A stretch of DNA of 64,000 nucleotides from Bacteroides faecalis (GTDB lineage: Bacteria > Bacteroidota > Bacteroidia > Bacteroidales > Bacteroidaceae): NCBI RefSeq assembly GCF_003865075.1, contig NZ_BHWB01000007.1, forward strand, positions 62,001-126,000, given 5' to 3'. The first letter of the stretch is position 1. Each line of letters begins with the position of its first letter. The position numbers and the translations under genes were made by a program. This document shows positions 18,061 through 27,320 of this stretch, piece by piece. The notes under the pieces are model-generated. The model had not been told where the DNA came from. It was given only the letters and a program-made list of their open reading frames with translations, and searched no databases.

Positions 18061-18092
18061 AAAAAAGCAGCTATCTGAATTAGACAACTGCT
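18061..18092 (-). terminator. Original chromosomal terminator of the tRNA-Lys gene, now displaced
   Basis: On the minus strand, AAGCAG...CTGCTT arms are followed by a run of T. It directly follows the partial tRNA copy at 18097-18116, which is where the tRNA-Lys transcript would have ended before the element separated the two by 12.7 kb. Confidence 0.6.
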
Positions 18093-18096
18093 TGAT

Positions 18097-18116
18097 TTTT
18101 CAGTGATCCGCCTGGG
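18097..18116 (-). repeat. Attachment-site direct repeat, tRNA-distal end
   Basis: TTTTCAGTGATCCGCCTGGG here is identical to 30818-30837, where its 13 tRNA bases are the 3' end of the tRNA-Lys gene. A 20-bp identity to the end of a tRNA gene beside an integrase is the standard mark of tRNA-targeted integration. Confidence 0.85.
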
Positions 18117-18292
18117 ATTCTCCTGTGGAAGTTACCATGCTGATATTTAAAACTTTATATTTTTAGCTTCAAGCATATCCCATGAATTATCCCACTAATT
18201 TACTATATGCTTTTGCGGTAGTTTGCTCATGGAGAATATTAGAAACAAAGATAAACCTTTTCTTCTGATTTACAAAATCTATAATTCTAAAC

Positions 18293-21200
18293 TTAATCAT
18301 CTTCAATGAATTTTCTCTTTCTTTCCCAATCTGCATATCTTAATGCGTTTTCAATTTGAGAATTAAGATACTTTTTTATTGGTATTAGTTTTATTCCCAA
18401 ATCTGATTTTTCCACAATAGAAAGAATATTCCGCCAATCAGAAGCCTCTAAATCGCCGAGATTGACATCACCGCAAACAACTGTTCCGCCATTTCCTCGC
18501 CACCATATTTTAGAAAATAAATCAATTTCTTGTGTTAATGATATAAACAGCAATAACACATCTTCGAATAACTCTTTCATTGAGTGTCTTGCTATATCTA
18601 CAATAAGATTCATTTTTTTATAACTGTCATAATTCTCTTTGCAATAATTCAACAGGAAGTTTTTGGCACGTATACTTGCTTCTTGTGACAAATTCCAAAA
18701 AAAAGAATTGTAGAAATGCTCGCCAATTCCTAAATATACTTCTTTTTTATCGTGAAAATCAAAAATATTTTTCAGTATTGGCTCGATTTTAGTGGATTCC
18801 CAAATGACATTTAAATATCTGTCTTCATGCAAATAATGTTGATTTTCATTTTTTAAATACAAATTATCAAGATACTCTATAAGAAAATTTTCATCTCGTT
18901 GTATAATCTTAGAAAATCCTTTTCTAGTTAGATCAAAATGATTGTCTATTGAATCTTGTTGCAAGTAGAGTTTCTTTATTAAATCAATGTCATTTCCTAA
19001 TTCCTCAAAGTAGTCTTCTATAATATTGAATTGTACAAAAATTGTTTCGTTTTGTTTTTCGTTTTTATCAATGATTATTTGTAATAATTCTACAAATAAA
19101 TTTGGTTCAATACTTAAGTATCGCTTTAACCCTCCAAACCATATTGAAGCTTTATCCGGCAATCTTTTTATAGTGTCTTTAATTTGTTCAATATATTTCT
19201 CATTAATTAAATTATCTGCCAAGTTGTCATAAAAAGATAACTCCCAAGAATATCTATACTTAAAATCGTTTCCTTGTATAATGTTCCAAATATATTGAGA
19301 TTTTTCTTGTGTTGTTAGTTGATTCTTGAAGATAGTTCTTGGCACATAACCAGTCTGATTATCTGCATTTATCACTTCGGTCAAAAACTGACAACCTAAT
19401 TCGAAATTTCTCGAACAATTTTCATCAACAATTAAATCAAATGAATTATTATAGCCCCAATCATTTTTTGCAATGCTTTTTAAGTAAATAAAAGTGTTGT
19501 AAAATAATTCAATTTCTTTAATGTCATTGAAAATAAAAGATTTCCTAATCTCTTCTTCTTTCAATTTTTCATATTCTTGGTGATTTTCAAAATCATAGCT
19601 TTCCTTGTCTCTGAATCTATCCCAATCTAAAATAAGATACTTTTCATAAGTTGGGTTTGTGAATTTTTGAGATAAAGAAACAAATTCAGAATGTTCTATT
19701 CCGTTTCTTTTGCACCATCTAATCTGTTCTTGAACGTAATGACAATGTACAAATGAGTCAGGGATTAAATAATTTTCAATAATAGGTATTAAGAATTGAA
19801 TGTCATATTCCATTATCTCTTTTATAACATCAGGGCTAACATTTGCATAACTCTGTAATAATCCGAGAGATTCCTCAGGAAATACGCTAAAGTAGTCATT
19901 TACATTATTCCAAATATTCTTTCGAAATAACCTAATCCATTGGTTATTGGGAATGGGATACTGATAAAAAGATATTGCATAATGTCTTTCGCTTTTTGTT
20001 TGTTGGTATTTAAAAGCAAGAAATGTTTTTGACAATTCATAGAATGCTGTTGAATACAAAACATCCTTTTTTGCTAAACCTTCAATTAAAATTTGAAAAA
20101 GTATGTTTTGCCTTTCAAAACCAAAGCGTTCATCTGTCCAGTCAAAAGTTAATACTTCTCTTATTTTATGTATTAGTTCGGGCAGGTGTTCTGGTTTCTT
20201 TCTGATAAACTCAAAAGTCAATTCAATAGCATCTTTGAGCTTATTTTGAAATCGAAAAAAGTTACCAAGTAATTCAATAACAGAATTTTGACTATAAGCA
20301 AAATCGTTTGTTTCATATTTTACTTCATAATTAATGCCACGAGGTAAAGGCAGTTGGTTTATTTCATTGTAAACATACAACAATGTTTCTTCTTGCAGAT
20401 AAAACCAAAATGTTTCTAAAAATTCAAATGCTCTTTCTTCTTTATTTTCAATTGATTTTAAATAGTTTCGAAGAATAGGTTGAAGTTTTTGCATCACATT
20501 TTCAAAACCGAATGTATTGTTTGCAGGAATAACACAATCTTTAAACCGATTTTTATTTTCATTAAAATACTTCTTTAAAAGTGTTTCAAATGAAAGCAAA
20601 TTATCTTTTATAAATGCTTTATAGAAAAAGAAAATTGCTAGATTTTGTTCGGGAATTTTCACATAATCATATCGAATTTCCACTAGTTCCAATCTGTCTA
20701 ATTTTTCTATTGCATCAATGAATGATGAATAATCAATATGGAAATTTAGTAAAATTAGTTCAATTGTATTTTTGTCTTTATAAGGCACTGCATTGAAAAA
20801 AGCAATAATCCCCAAGCATTTGATATTAAACTGATTGGAGAACTCTCCATCATCATTTATAAATGTTGAGAAATATTTTTCAAATAAATCGGATACGTCT
20901 GCTAAAGCATAAATATTTTGCTCCTGTTTTGCAAGCAATGCTGTCATAATTGCAAGTCGAGGATTACCATCTGCGATACGAATAATTTCTTTATGAAACT
21001 GCCAATTTGAGATATTAAAAGGCTCTGCCTTAATAATATCAGTAATTTGTTCGTCTGAGAACTTTTTTAAAGTGTATTTGACAGGTGCAAATCCAAAACA
21101 ATAACTTTCAACAATTGGCAAAGCATAGTCTCTTGCAGTAATAACAATCTTCAAATTCCCCTGCCGTTGCGACTTGTAAAAACCGGTAATTTGATTAAAA

Positions 21201-22024
21201 GCATCTATTCTGTTAGCATCATCAACGAAAAGTATATAATCTTTCTTGTCATCAAAATGTTGATATAAATCACTTAACAATTCACAATTTTTATACGAAA
21301 GACAAAAAGCATTATAAGATAAGTTTTCCGCTAAAAAACTATTAATTGCTTCAATAGCTATTTTAGTTTTTCCAACTCCTGCAATACCAGTAATTATTAA
21401 AAAATCTTTTTGTTTGATTACTTGTTTAATGTTCTCCAATTCTTCCTCTCTGTGCAGAAACGTATTATTCAAAGGTGTTGCTATACCTTTAGATGCTTTA
21501 TTGTATTCATCAACAAAAGTTCTAATAGAAACAATTTGTCCTGTATCCAAAGGTAATCCTAGATACTTGTGAACTATATCTCTATGCTGTAAATGTAGTT
21601 CTAGTGATAGAGAATCAAGTGTATAAATTGTTAATGCAATTTTAGTCTTTCCCAGTAAATTTTTCAAAGATTGAATTTCATCTACATTTAAGTTGAAGTT
21701 TATACAAAGTATTATTTCTACAATCTGATTTATCGGAATTTTTGTTTTTGTAGTATCAAGACATTTTTCTATATCTTCTCGCAATTTTGATACACCTTTT
21801 GTAATATTGGTTGAGTATTCTACAAATACATATTTACCATTAGGCAACAACAAAAAAGTGTCAGGTGTTCCTTTTATTGTTTTTTGTTTTCCGCTCTGAC
21901 TTCCAACTCTCGAAAAAGCACGATAATTCTCGTTTTTAAGAATTAAAAAGCTATCGCATAATTCTTGAAAAACAGTTTCGTTTATACTTGCAAGGGCATT
22001 TTCTATGGTTTGTAATCTACTCAT
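18293..22024 (-). CDS. Large STAND NTPase with N-terminal PD-(D/E)xK-like domain, probable anti-phage defence protein
   Basis: A 1243-residue cytoplasmic protein. Residues 1-75 look like a restriction-nuclease fold: an N-terminal helix, then KGTPDTFLLLPNGKYVFVEYS, giving Asp55 and Glu69-x-Ser71 where PD-(D/E)xK enzymes have D...ExK. A linker leads to a P-loop NTPase: Walker A GIAGVGKT (213-220), Walker B YILFVDDAN (263-271), sensor-like VITARDY, and GNPRLAI matching the GxP motif of STAND proteins. The remaining 750 or so residues are helix-rich, repeat-like and aromatic, as in the target-sensing arms of Avs-type proteins. It sits at the distal end of a mobilizable element, a common place for defence cargo, with no partner gene. 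Role inferred; Lys in the nuclease motif is missing. Confidence 0.75.
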   Translation of the reverse strand: MSRLQTIENALASINETVFQELCDSFLILKNENYRAFSRVGSQSGKQKTIKGTPDTFLLLPNGKYVFVEYSTNITKGVSKLREDIEKCLDTTKTKIPINQIVEIILCINFNLNVDEIQSLKNLLGKTKIALTIYTLDSLSLELHLQHRDIVHKYLGLPLDTGQIVSIRTFVDEYNKASKGIATPLNNTFLHREEELENIKQVIKQKDFLIITGIAGVGKTKIAIEAINSFLAENLSYNAFCLSYKNCELLSDLYQHFDDKKDYILFVDDANRIDAFNQITGFYKSQRQGNLKIVITARDYALPIVESYCFGFAPVKYTLKKFSDEQITDIIKAEPFNISNWQFHKEIIRIADGNPRLAIMTALLAKQEQNIYALADVSDLFEKYFSTFINDDGEFSNQFNIKCLGIIAFFNAVPYKDKNTIELILLNFHIDYSSFIDAIEKLDRLELVEIRYDYVKIPEQNLAIFFFYKAFIKDNLLSFETLLKKYFNENKNRFKDCVIPANNTFGFENVMQKLQPILRNYLKSIENKEERAFEFLETFWFYLQEETLLYVYNEINQLPLPRGINYEVKYETNDFAYSQNSVIELLGNFFRFQNKLKDAIELTFEFIRKKPEHLPELIHKIREVLTFDWTDERFGFERQNILFQILIEGLAKKDVLYSTAFYELSKTFLAFKYQQTKSERHYAISFYQYPIPNNQWIRLFRKNIWNNVNDYFSVFPEESLGLLQSYANVSPDVIKEIMEYDIQFLIPIIENYLIPDSFVHCHYVQEQIRWCKRNGIEHSEFVSLSQKFTNPTYEKYLILDWDRFRDKESYDFENHQEYEKLKEEEIRKSFIFNDIKEIELFYNTFIYLKSIAKNDWGYNNSFDLIVDENCSRNFELGCQFLTEVINADNQTGYVPRTIFKNQLTTQEKSQYIWNIIQGNDFKYRYSWELSFYDNLADNLINEKYIEQIKDTIKRLPDKASIWFGGLKRYLSIEPNLFVELLQIIIDKNEKQNETIFVQFNIIEDYFEELGNDIDLIKKLYLQQDSIDNHFDLTRKGFSKIIQRDENFLIEYLDNLYLKNENQHYLHEDRYLNVIWESTKIEPILKNIFDFHDKKEVYLGIGEHFYNSFFWNLSQEASIRAKNFLLNYCKENYDSYKKMNLIVDIARHSMKELFEDVLLLFISLTQEIDLFSKIWWRGNGGTVVCGDVNLGDLEASDWRNILSIVEKSDLGIKLIPIKKYLNSQIENALRYADWERKRKFIEDD

Positions 22025-22358
22025 TTGTTATCATTTTAACTTTACATTATTATTACATTGCATTAGGAAAACTGACTTAATGCAGAAAAAGGAAAATTTT
22101 GTCCTAAAGTGATTCCCTTCTTGCTTGTAAAATTAGTAAATATTTGAAAAACAGCCATAATTACATCTAAAATATTTTTTAATAGTCTAGCAAAACTGCT
22201 GATGAACACTAATTATAGATTTACTTTCTTTTACTTCGTTCTGTAACCTCATGGTATTAGGCGTTTTTTCCATGAGTTTTCGCCCTCTAAACGGACAAGG
22301 AAGCATGAGTGGGGAATAACTGACATAGGTACAAGAAATAACTTCGGTAACAACAGGG
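22025..22358. other. Intergenic region between STAND gene and mobilization genes
   Basis: 334 bp. It must hold the promoter of the STAND gene, but no clear TTTG/TAnnTTTG pair was found. A minus-strand frame of about 65 codons overlaps the relaxase stop (translation includes YSPLMLPCPFRGRK) but has no start codon, so it is not called as a gene. Confidence 0.4.
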
Positions 22359-23273
22359 CTATCGCCTGAATCCTCGCTTAGACTTCTTCTTTTTTCTTTT
22401 CATCGGGATTTGTTGTTCTTCATTGCTGTTGTTTGGCTGAGGAGTGGGCAAGCCCAACAAAGAAGATAATACTAAATCTGGTACATTAATATTAATCTGC
22501 ATATTATCAGCCTGTTGTAGCGTTTGTATATCCGGCTGTATCGCTGTCCCAACATTTTGCTGATTAATTGGTTGTATCTCCGTATTTGCAATCTGTCCTT
22601 GCTGCATTTTAAGTTGCTCGGCAATGCTGCCGTTCTTCATCGTGTTGTTATACTCAAAAGATTCGGTTAACTGTCTTTCGTAGCCGAACAGTTTATCAAA
22701 TCTCTGTTCCACTTGTTTAATTAGATTCACCCGATCAAAACCTCCTTTGATTATCCCGTTCTTGCTATTTTTATGATTGGTAAGCGGTGATAGCTTCTTT
22801 TTATTGGTTTGGTCTTTCCTGCTCATAATCAAATGACAGTGCATATTCAATTCATTATCTGAACGATTGCGATCAAAATGAATTTTGCCATAGAACTTTA
22901 TATTCGATGCAGATAGTTCTTTGTTGAAGTTCTTGGCATATTCAGGAATAAACACTTCACGGATATATCGCTTCATTGCTTCGGCTTGTTCCTGTTCCGT
23001 ATTACCCATCGCTCGGAGTTCTTTTTCCGATGGACTGACATGAATAGCATAAAACTTAGCATCCGTTTTTAGGAGTTGCCCGATATTACTATCTATATCT
23101 TTTATAACCATTGATTTATAGATGTTATCATCTGTCAGATTGAAAAAGCCTTCTGTATAGATACCCTTTTCCATTCGTTCTAAATCCTCATGTTCTAAAT
23201 AATTGGCTAACAGCCGGCTACTGCCTGCATTATTATATGTACCCTTCGATGGTGGGGCAAAGTCTATGTGCAT
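22359..23273 (-). CDS. Relaxase-like mobilization protein (DUF5712 type)
   Basis: A 304-residue protein paired with a BfmA/BtgA protein. The N-terminal half has the relaxase-type histidine motif: IHFDR (His132) and NMHCHLI (His145, His147), with an upstream FYAIHVSPSEKE segment, consistent with a Bacteroides MobB/BtgB-like nickase that cuts oriT. The last 60 residues are Pro/Asn/Gln-rich and end in a strongly basic tail (KRKKKKSKRGFRR), likely for DNA binding. It begins 4 bp after the upstream gene, so the two are one operon. The nicking tyrosine cannot be fixed by eye; Tyr74, Tyr103, Tyr112 and Tyr128 are candidates. Confidence 0.82.
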   Translation of the reverse strand: MHIDFAPPSKGTYNNAGSSRLLANYLEHEDLERMEKGIYTEGFFNLTDDNIYKSMVIKDIDSNIGQLLKTDAKFYAIHVSPSEKELRAMGNTEQEQAEAMKRYIREVFIPEYAKNFNKELSASNIKFYGKIHFDRNRSDNELNMHCHLIMSRKDQTNKKKLSPLTNHKNSKNGIIKGGFDRVNLIKQVEQRFDKLFGYERQLTESFEYNNTMKNGSIAEQLKMQQGQIANTEIQPINQQNVGTAIQPDIQTLQQADNMQININVPDLVLSSLLGLPTPQPNNSNEEQQIPMKRKKKKSKRGFRR

Positions 23274-23277
23274 AATC

Positions 23278-23862
23278 CTAGGTATTTATCAGATTGTTGA
23301 TTGCTGCTTTTAGGTTATCTTTTCTTTTACTATCCATCACCCCACAAGCAGAAAGTTCTGAATAGAGTTGTATTAAGTGAAACAACTTTTTATAATCCCG
23401 CTGGTGTATTTGGTAAAGTGCGTTAATTTGTTTGGACTGACTGTTTATCACATCGGCATGATTGCAGAACTGTTCACTCAATTTTTTGAGTACGGCTGTT
23501 TGCCTTTCCTGACTAGCTTCCAGTTGAGAGAGAATAAGAGTTTCCAAAGTTTTGCCGATAGTATCGAAACGCAAAGCGATAGAATTTGTAGTCCGTATCA
23601 TGGGATTTAGCTGTTCTTCTTCATAGTGGCGGATGAAGCGGATAATGTCGTCCTGTCGTTTGTTTATTTTCGCCAGTTCTGATTTTACGGATTCGGGTGC
23701 TTCGGATGGGTTGATATGCGCCTTATCTATATACCCGAACGCCAACTTTACAACTTCACTCTTTTTCAGTGAACAGCGTTTGCATATCTTCTCTACCAAA
23801 GCTGCCGTTTCCTTGTCTATGGAAATGGTAGTGAATATCGTTTTTCGACTGCTGTTTGGCAT
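23278..23862 (-). CDS. BfmA/BtgA family mobilization protein
   Basis: A 194-residue protein with an N-terminal ribbon-helix-helix-like segment (IFTTISIDKETAALVEKICKRCSLKKSEVVKLAFGYI), typical of relaxosome accessory DNA-binding proteins, followed by a long helical, coiled-coil-prone region (residues 60-160). The family is known from Bacteroides transfer factors, where the protein binds oriT and helps the relaxase. It is the first gene of the mobilization operon, immediately downstream of the hairpin-rich presumptive oriT. Confidence 0.85.
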   Translation of the reverse strand: MPNSSRKTIFTTISIDKETAALVEKICKRCSLKKSEVVKLAFGYIDKAHINPSEAPESVKSELAKINKRQDDIIRFIRHYEEEQLNPMIRTTNSIALRFDTIGKTLETLILSQLEASQERQTAVLKKLSEQFCNHADVINSQSKQINALYQIHQRDYKKLFHLIQLYSELSACGVMDSKRKDNLKAAINNLINT

Positions 23863-23949
23863 GATAATTACTTTTTTATAGAAATTTGAATAGATAAATA
23901 CCTGATAATAAGCATTTCAAAGAAAATACTTATTACAGGTGTCATTACA

Positions 23950-24086
23950 GCGTGTTCTTGTAACACGCTAAAGCCAAAGGCTTTGCCCCGCAGGGCAAGA
24001 GGGAAGAACAGGACTTGTCCGGTTCCCTCTTGCTCGATTTAGCGAAACGGGCTGAACCGATAGGTGAGGCAGTTTGTGCTAAATCG
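23950..24086. other. Presumptive origin of transfer (oriT)
   Basis: This intergenic stretch is packed with inverted repeats: GCGTGTT/AACACGC (23950-23968), AAAGCC/GGCTTT (23970-23984), GCCC/GGGC (23985-23996), a perfect 10-bp CAAGAGGGAA/TTCCCTCTTG (23996-24032) with an inner GGACTTGTCC, and CGATTTAGC/GCTAAATCG (24035-24086). It is more GC-rich than its surroundings and lies directly upstream of the mobilization operon. These are the usual properties of a relaxase recognition and nick region. The nic site is not located. Confidence 0.65.
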
Positions 24087-24146
24087 GGGTGGTGGCACAG
24101 AGGAATAGCCTGAACACAGGCTTCTTTCCTTTGCTACTTTTTGCTA

Positions 24147-24479
24147 TCAGGGCTGGTTTGCTAACTGATTGGCTTTTTCAAACTGTTTGTAGGTTTGAGA
24201 ATCAGCATATTCACGGACAAAAGCCCGAATATCGCTGGCTCTATAATATGTTTTCCGTCCAATGGTAAAGTAGGGAAGTACACCTTTTGCCCGATAGCGT
24301 TGTAGGGTTCTGAAAGATGCTTTCAACAGAAAGGCTAAATCTTGATTATCCAACAGCCTTTCGTTTTCATCAAATACAGTATCGGTATTGATAAGAGATT
24401 TCAAGTCTTGTCCGATTTCGGTGAGTTTCTTGGATAGCTTCTCCATCCACTTCTCGAAGTTTTCGTTGTCTATATACAT
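24147..24479 (-). CDS. MerR-like helix-turn-helix protein (excisionase type)
   Basis: A 110-residue protein with a helical N-terminal half and a C-terminal winged HTH typical of Bacteroides element excisionases: LLDNQDLAFLLKASFRTLQRYRAKGVLPYFTIGRKTYYRASDIRAFV. Such proteins bind att sites or promoters to control excision and mobilization. It is transcribed toward the presumptive oriT and mobilization operon. Confidence 0.85.
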   Translation of the reverse strand: MYIDNENFEKWMEKLSKKLTEIGQDLKSLINTDTVFDENERLLDNQDLAFLLKASFRTLQRYRAKGVLPYFTIGRKTYYRASDIRAFVREYADSQTYKQFEKANQLANQP

Positions 24480-24608
24480 TTTGCTTCAATTTTAAGTTCA
24501 ACATTATTATTTTCAATCGATTGATGAAGCAAAGTTCGGTAAACGGATGAAATTAAATTAGGGGAGTAGATATACTACACCCCCAATAATTGTTCATAAG
24601 TGGCTGAT

Positions 24609-25229
24609 TTATAGATATCCTTTCTTTTTACTTTCTTCGGAAATAGCTTTCCGAAGTATATCCAAAAACTCGGTGCGTTTATTGGCTTTTCGAGAAATTA
24701 CATTTTCATGCTTTTTGTGAATGTCCCCTAGTTTAATATTGAATAGATATTCAAAGGCTCGTCCGATTTCTGTCAGTGGTGATTCTGTTCCGTTGTGAGT
24801 AACCACTCTTTTAGATAGAAACAATCCGCTAACCATCTCCATAACTTCAATGAGATTAGTTTTATCAGTTAGGTAAAGCGGTGATTGCCATGCGGCTTCT
24901 ATCCTAATAAAGTATTTTGGAAACTCCATTTGTTTATGGATTAGCTCTAACTCTTTTTGAACGAAAGACAAGACTTTATCACAATAGATAAGTTTCAATA
25001 CATCTTGTTTCGTTCCATACGAAACCTCTAAAGATTTAACCGTCTCAATCTCTATATGAATCAAATTGAGGGTACGAATACGTTTCATATTATCTGTCTC
25101 TGAATCTAAATAGAAGATTAACCTTTCCACAAACTCTCTATATGCCTCTTTGATTTGCGGTTCAGGATCACTTTCTGTATTAGAAACTGACAAGAGCTTG
25201 AATAGCTTTGTTTCCAGAATATCCCACAT
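24609..25229 (-). CDS. RteC-type regulator, divergent
   Basis: A 206-residue soluble protein resembling the C-terminal domain of RteC, the protein that activates excision of CTnDOT: KFFIRIEAAW-like PKYFIRIEAAWQSPLYLTDKTNLIEVMEMVSGL, then LTEIGRAFEYLFNIKLGDIHKKHENVISRKANKRTEFLDILRKAI. The N-terminal half is only loosely similar. It starts 20 bp after the MATE gene and shares its transcript, which is unusual and suggests that excision control and exporter expression are linked. Confidence 0.78.
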   Translation of the reverse strand: MWDILETKLFKLLSVSNTESDPEPQIKEAYREFVERLIFYLDSETDNMKRIRTLNLIHIEIETVKSLEVSYGTKQDVLKLIYCDKVLSFVQKELELIHKQMEFPKYFIRIEAAWQSPLYLTDKTNLIEVMEMVSGLFLSKRVVTHNGTESPLTEIGRAFEYLFNIKLGDIHKKHENVISRKANKRTEFLDILRKAISEESKKKGYL

Positions 25230-25248
25230 AGATAAATCGTTGTTAGGA

Positions 25249-26568
25249 TTAAATATTCTTATTGAACCACCTGCCTTTTTTCATATAAACATAAGACATC
25301 AGTAATAACACTAACACATATATTTGCTCGGAAGTCCAATATGCTGCAAGCGGAATATTCGGAAATTGGGACAAAGCAAATAGATATGACAGGTAGATAA
25401 TAATATTAATCATCTGGAATACAAAAACTACTTTCGTATTGCCTGTGCCTATTACTGTATTGCAATATGTATAAGCTGGCACAGAGATGATAAACGTAGA
25501 AAGCATTACACAGAATGGGTAAAATGCTTTCTGAACAACTATCTCATCATTAGTGAACAGCCCTAAAAGAGTTCCTGACAAAGCAAAAGATAACAGAATC
25601 AATGGAATACCCATTCCATAAGTTAGTAATATGATACGACGGGAAAGTGGCATAACTTCTGGAATTTTATTTGCTCCAATAAGGTTACTAACCAATGAAA
25701 TAGCAGTAGTCGCAAATGAATTGACAATCACGAAAAAGAGCATTGAGATACTTCTTACTACGTTTGCTGCTGCAAGTTCGCATTCACCTAAATGTTCAAT
25801 TGCTACAAAGAATAAAAACCAAGGGGCAATGCAAAAAAATGAACGTACCATCGTCCAAACAGAAATATTTAAGAGGTGGAGCGATAATCCTAAATCAAAA
25901 CTTGCACGCAATCTATACCGTTTCTTATCTATACGCTTCCACATATATAGAATCAAAAACAATAATCCGACAAGCTCCGCAAGTGATGATCCCATAGCAG
26001 CCCCACTAATACCCAATTTCGGAAAACCTGCATTCCCGAATATTAGCAAGTAGTTAAATATAATATTGCAGATTACCATAACAATAGAGTTAGCTGTAAG
26101 TATTTTGGTATTGGTTGTTCCAACGAAGAAAGCCCGAATTGCCAATAAAGGAAATGCGAACAAATAACTGTAATCACGCCATCCCATGTACTTCATGGTG
26201 GCTTGATAGACACTATCAGACGAAATTGTCATGCGAAGTAATACAGGAGAAAACAGTTTGGATAATATGAAAACGATAATGGCAAAAACAGATAAGAAAA
26301 TCAATCCCTGATAAAATACTCTGCCAACATCCATATATCGCCCTTCACCGTTTCGCCTTGCGATAACAACTTGTGCTCCAAGACTGAATCCAAAGCCGAG
26401 CATATAAATGGCAGTGTAATACATTGTAGCCAGTGCCGATGCTCCTAAATCTATCTGACTGACATGACCAAGAAAAATGGAATCTGTGAAATTAATCAAT
26501 TGTTCCATGAGTAGGCTCACCATGATAGGCAAGTTGATGAGCCATATTTGTTTATATGTATAATTCAT
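25249..26568 (-). CDS. MATE family efflux transporter
   Basis: A 439-residue inner-membrane exporter with twelve hydrophobic segments arranged as two six-helix halves. MATE features include the N-terminal QIWLINLPIMVSLLMEQLINFTDSIFLGHVS and the GFSLGAQVVIARRNGEGR loop. Family members expel cationic drugs, dyes or metabolites using Na+ or H+. It is cargo of the mobilizable element and heads an operon with the RteC-type gene. The substrate cannot be read from sequence; resistance to a toxic compound is a reasonable guess. Confidence 0.92.
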   Translation of the reverse strand: MNYTYKQIWLINLPIMVSLLMEQLINFTDSIFLGHVSQIDLGASALATMYYTAIYMLGFGFSLGAQVVIARRNGEGRYMDVGRVFYQGLIFLSVFAIIVFILSKLFSPVLLRMTISSDSVYQATMKYMGWRDYSYLFAFPLLAIRAFFVGTTNTKILTANSIVMVICNIIFNYLLIFGNAGFPKLGISGAAMGSSLAELVGLLFLILYMWKRIDKKRYRLRASFDLGLSLHLLNISVWTMVRSFFCIAPWFLFFVAIEHLGECELAAANVVRSISMLFFVIVNSFATTAISLVSNLIGANKIPEVMPLSRRIILLTYGMGIPLILLSFALSGTLLGLFTNDEIVVQKAFYPFCVMLSTFIISVPAYTYCNTVIGTGNTKVVFVFQMINIIIYLSYLFALSQFPNIPLAAYWTSEQIYVLVLLLMSYVYMKKGRWFNKNI

Positions 26569-26866
26569 TATTCAACTTAATATAACATGACCGTTAAGCA
26601 CTACTTTTGCAGTGCCATAAATCATAATCAGAAACGTAATTGAGAAAACTCTGTGTTTTGAATAGGGTATAAAAATATAGGTCGAAGACTTATTAGTTCT
26701 CCGACCGCCCTGAAGCATTTAAGCTATATACAGAGTTGCCATTTCATAAGTTGAACAATATATTAACTTGTTGAATACATACAAAGGTATACATTTTCAG
26801 GGAAATAGAACTATGTAATTGGTTTTTTATTACCTGATATATGCTTCTGTTGCAATAATGGCTCTC
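26569..26866. other. Intergenic region upstream of the MATE gene
   Basis: 298 bp, AT-rich, containing the promoter region of the MATE-RteC operon and the 3' end of the cupin transcript. No clear consensus promoter or strong hairpin was recognised. Confidence 0.35.
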
Positions 26867-27274
26867 TTATTCATTTTTATGTGGTAGCAGTGTTATTAAA
26901 TCTTCATCGCCTTCCAATAGATAATAAGCTATAAATATTAGAGGACTTGAATCTGATATATTGTCGAAATGTAAAATGGGTTGGTTCTTTGGTTCGTAAA
27001 AAGCCTCACCTGCTTTTATCAGATATGAACGTTGCCCTTCCACTTGAAATAATAGAGTTCCTGAAACGACATAACCCACGACTGAGCAGTGATGAAGATG
27101 ATAATCCGCTTTCCCATTTTGAGGAATCATAATCTTTTTAATTTCTACTTTTGATAAACTTTGTTTATCATGTAAATGAACTGTTAGAAGATCAGTTTTT
27201 GTTACTGTATTCTTTTTCATACAAATGCAGCTACTTAGTGATAAAAATAAGGTGAATATCAATACTTTATTCAT
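26867..27274 (-). CDS. Small cupin-domain lipoprotein
   Basis: About 135 residues from the ATG before MNKVLIFTLFLSLSSC, which is a lipoprotein signal with lipobox LSSC. An upstream in-frame start at 27295 would add seven residues ahead of the signal and is less likely. The body is a single cupin barrel with metal-ligand-like histidines (DYHLHHCSVVGYVVSGTLLF) and the second motif AGEAFYEPKNQPILHFDN. It lies 46 bp (26 bp from the longer frame) after the Crp-like gene and is probably co-transcribed. A periplasmic ligand-binding role is possible but unproven. Confidence 0.8.
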   Translation of the reverse strand: MNKVLIFTLFLSLSSCICMKKNTVTKTDLLTVHLHDKQSLSKVEIKKIMIPQNGKADYHLHHCSVVGYVVSGTLLFQVEGQRSYLIKAGEAFYEPKNQPILHFDNISDSSPLIFIAYYLLEGDEDLITLLPHKNE

Positions 27275-27320
27275 GATTTCTTTGTTTTGCTGCAAAATTA
27301 GGATGAAAGAGATAGTTATT

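Noticed and set aside
18117-18292. Possible C-terminal piece of a second integrase between the att repeat and the STAND gene
   Set aside because: A few residues resemble an integrase tail, but there are stops and no catalytic motif; an 8-bp stem hairpin (18171-18212) is the only clear structure.
22164-22380. Open minus-strand frame of about 65 codons overlapping the relaxase stop
   Set aside because: No start codon before the frame closes upstream, and composition unlike the neighbours; kept only as a note in the intergenic entry.
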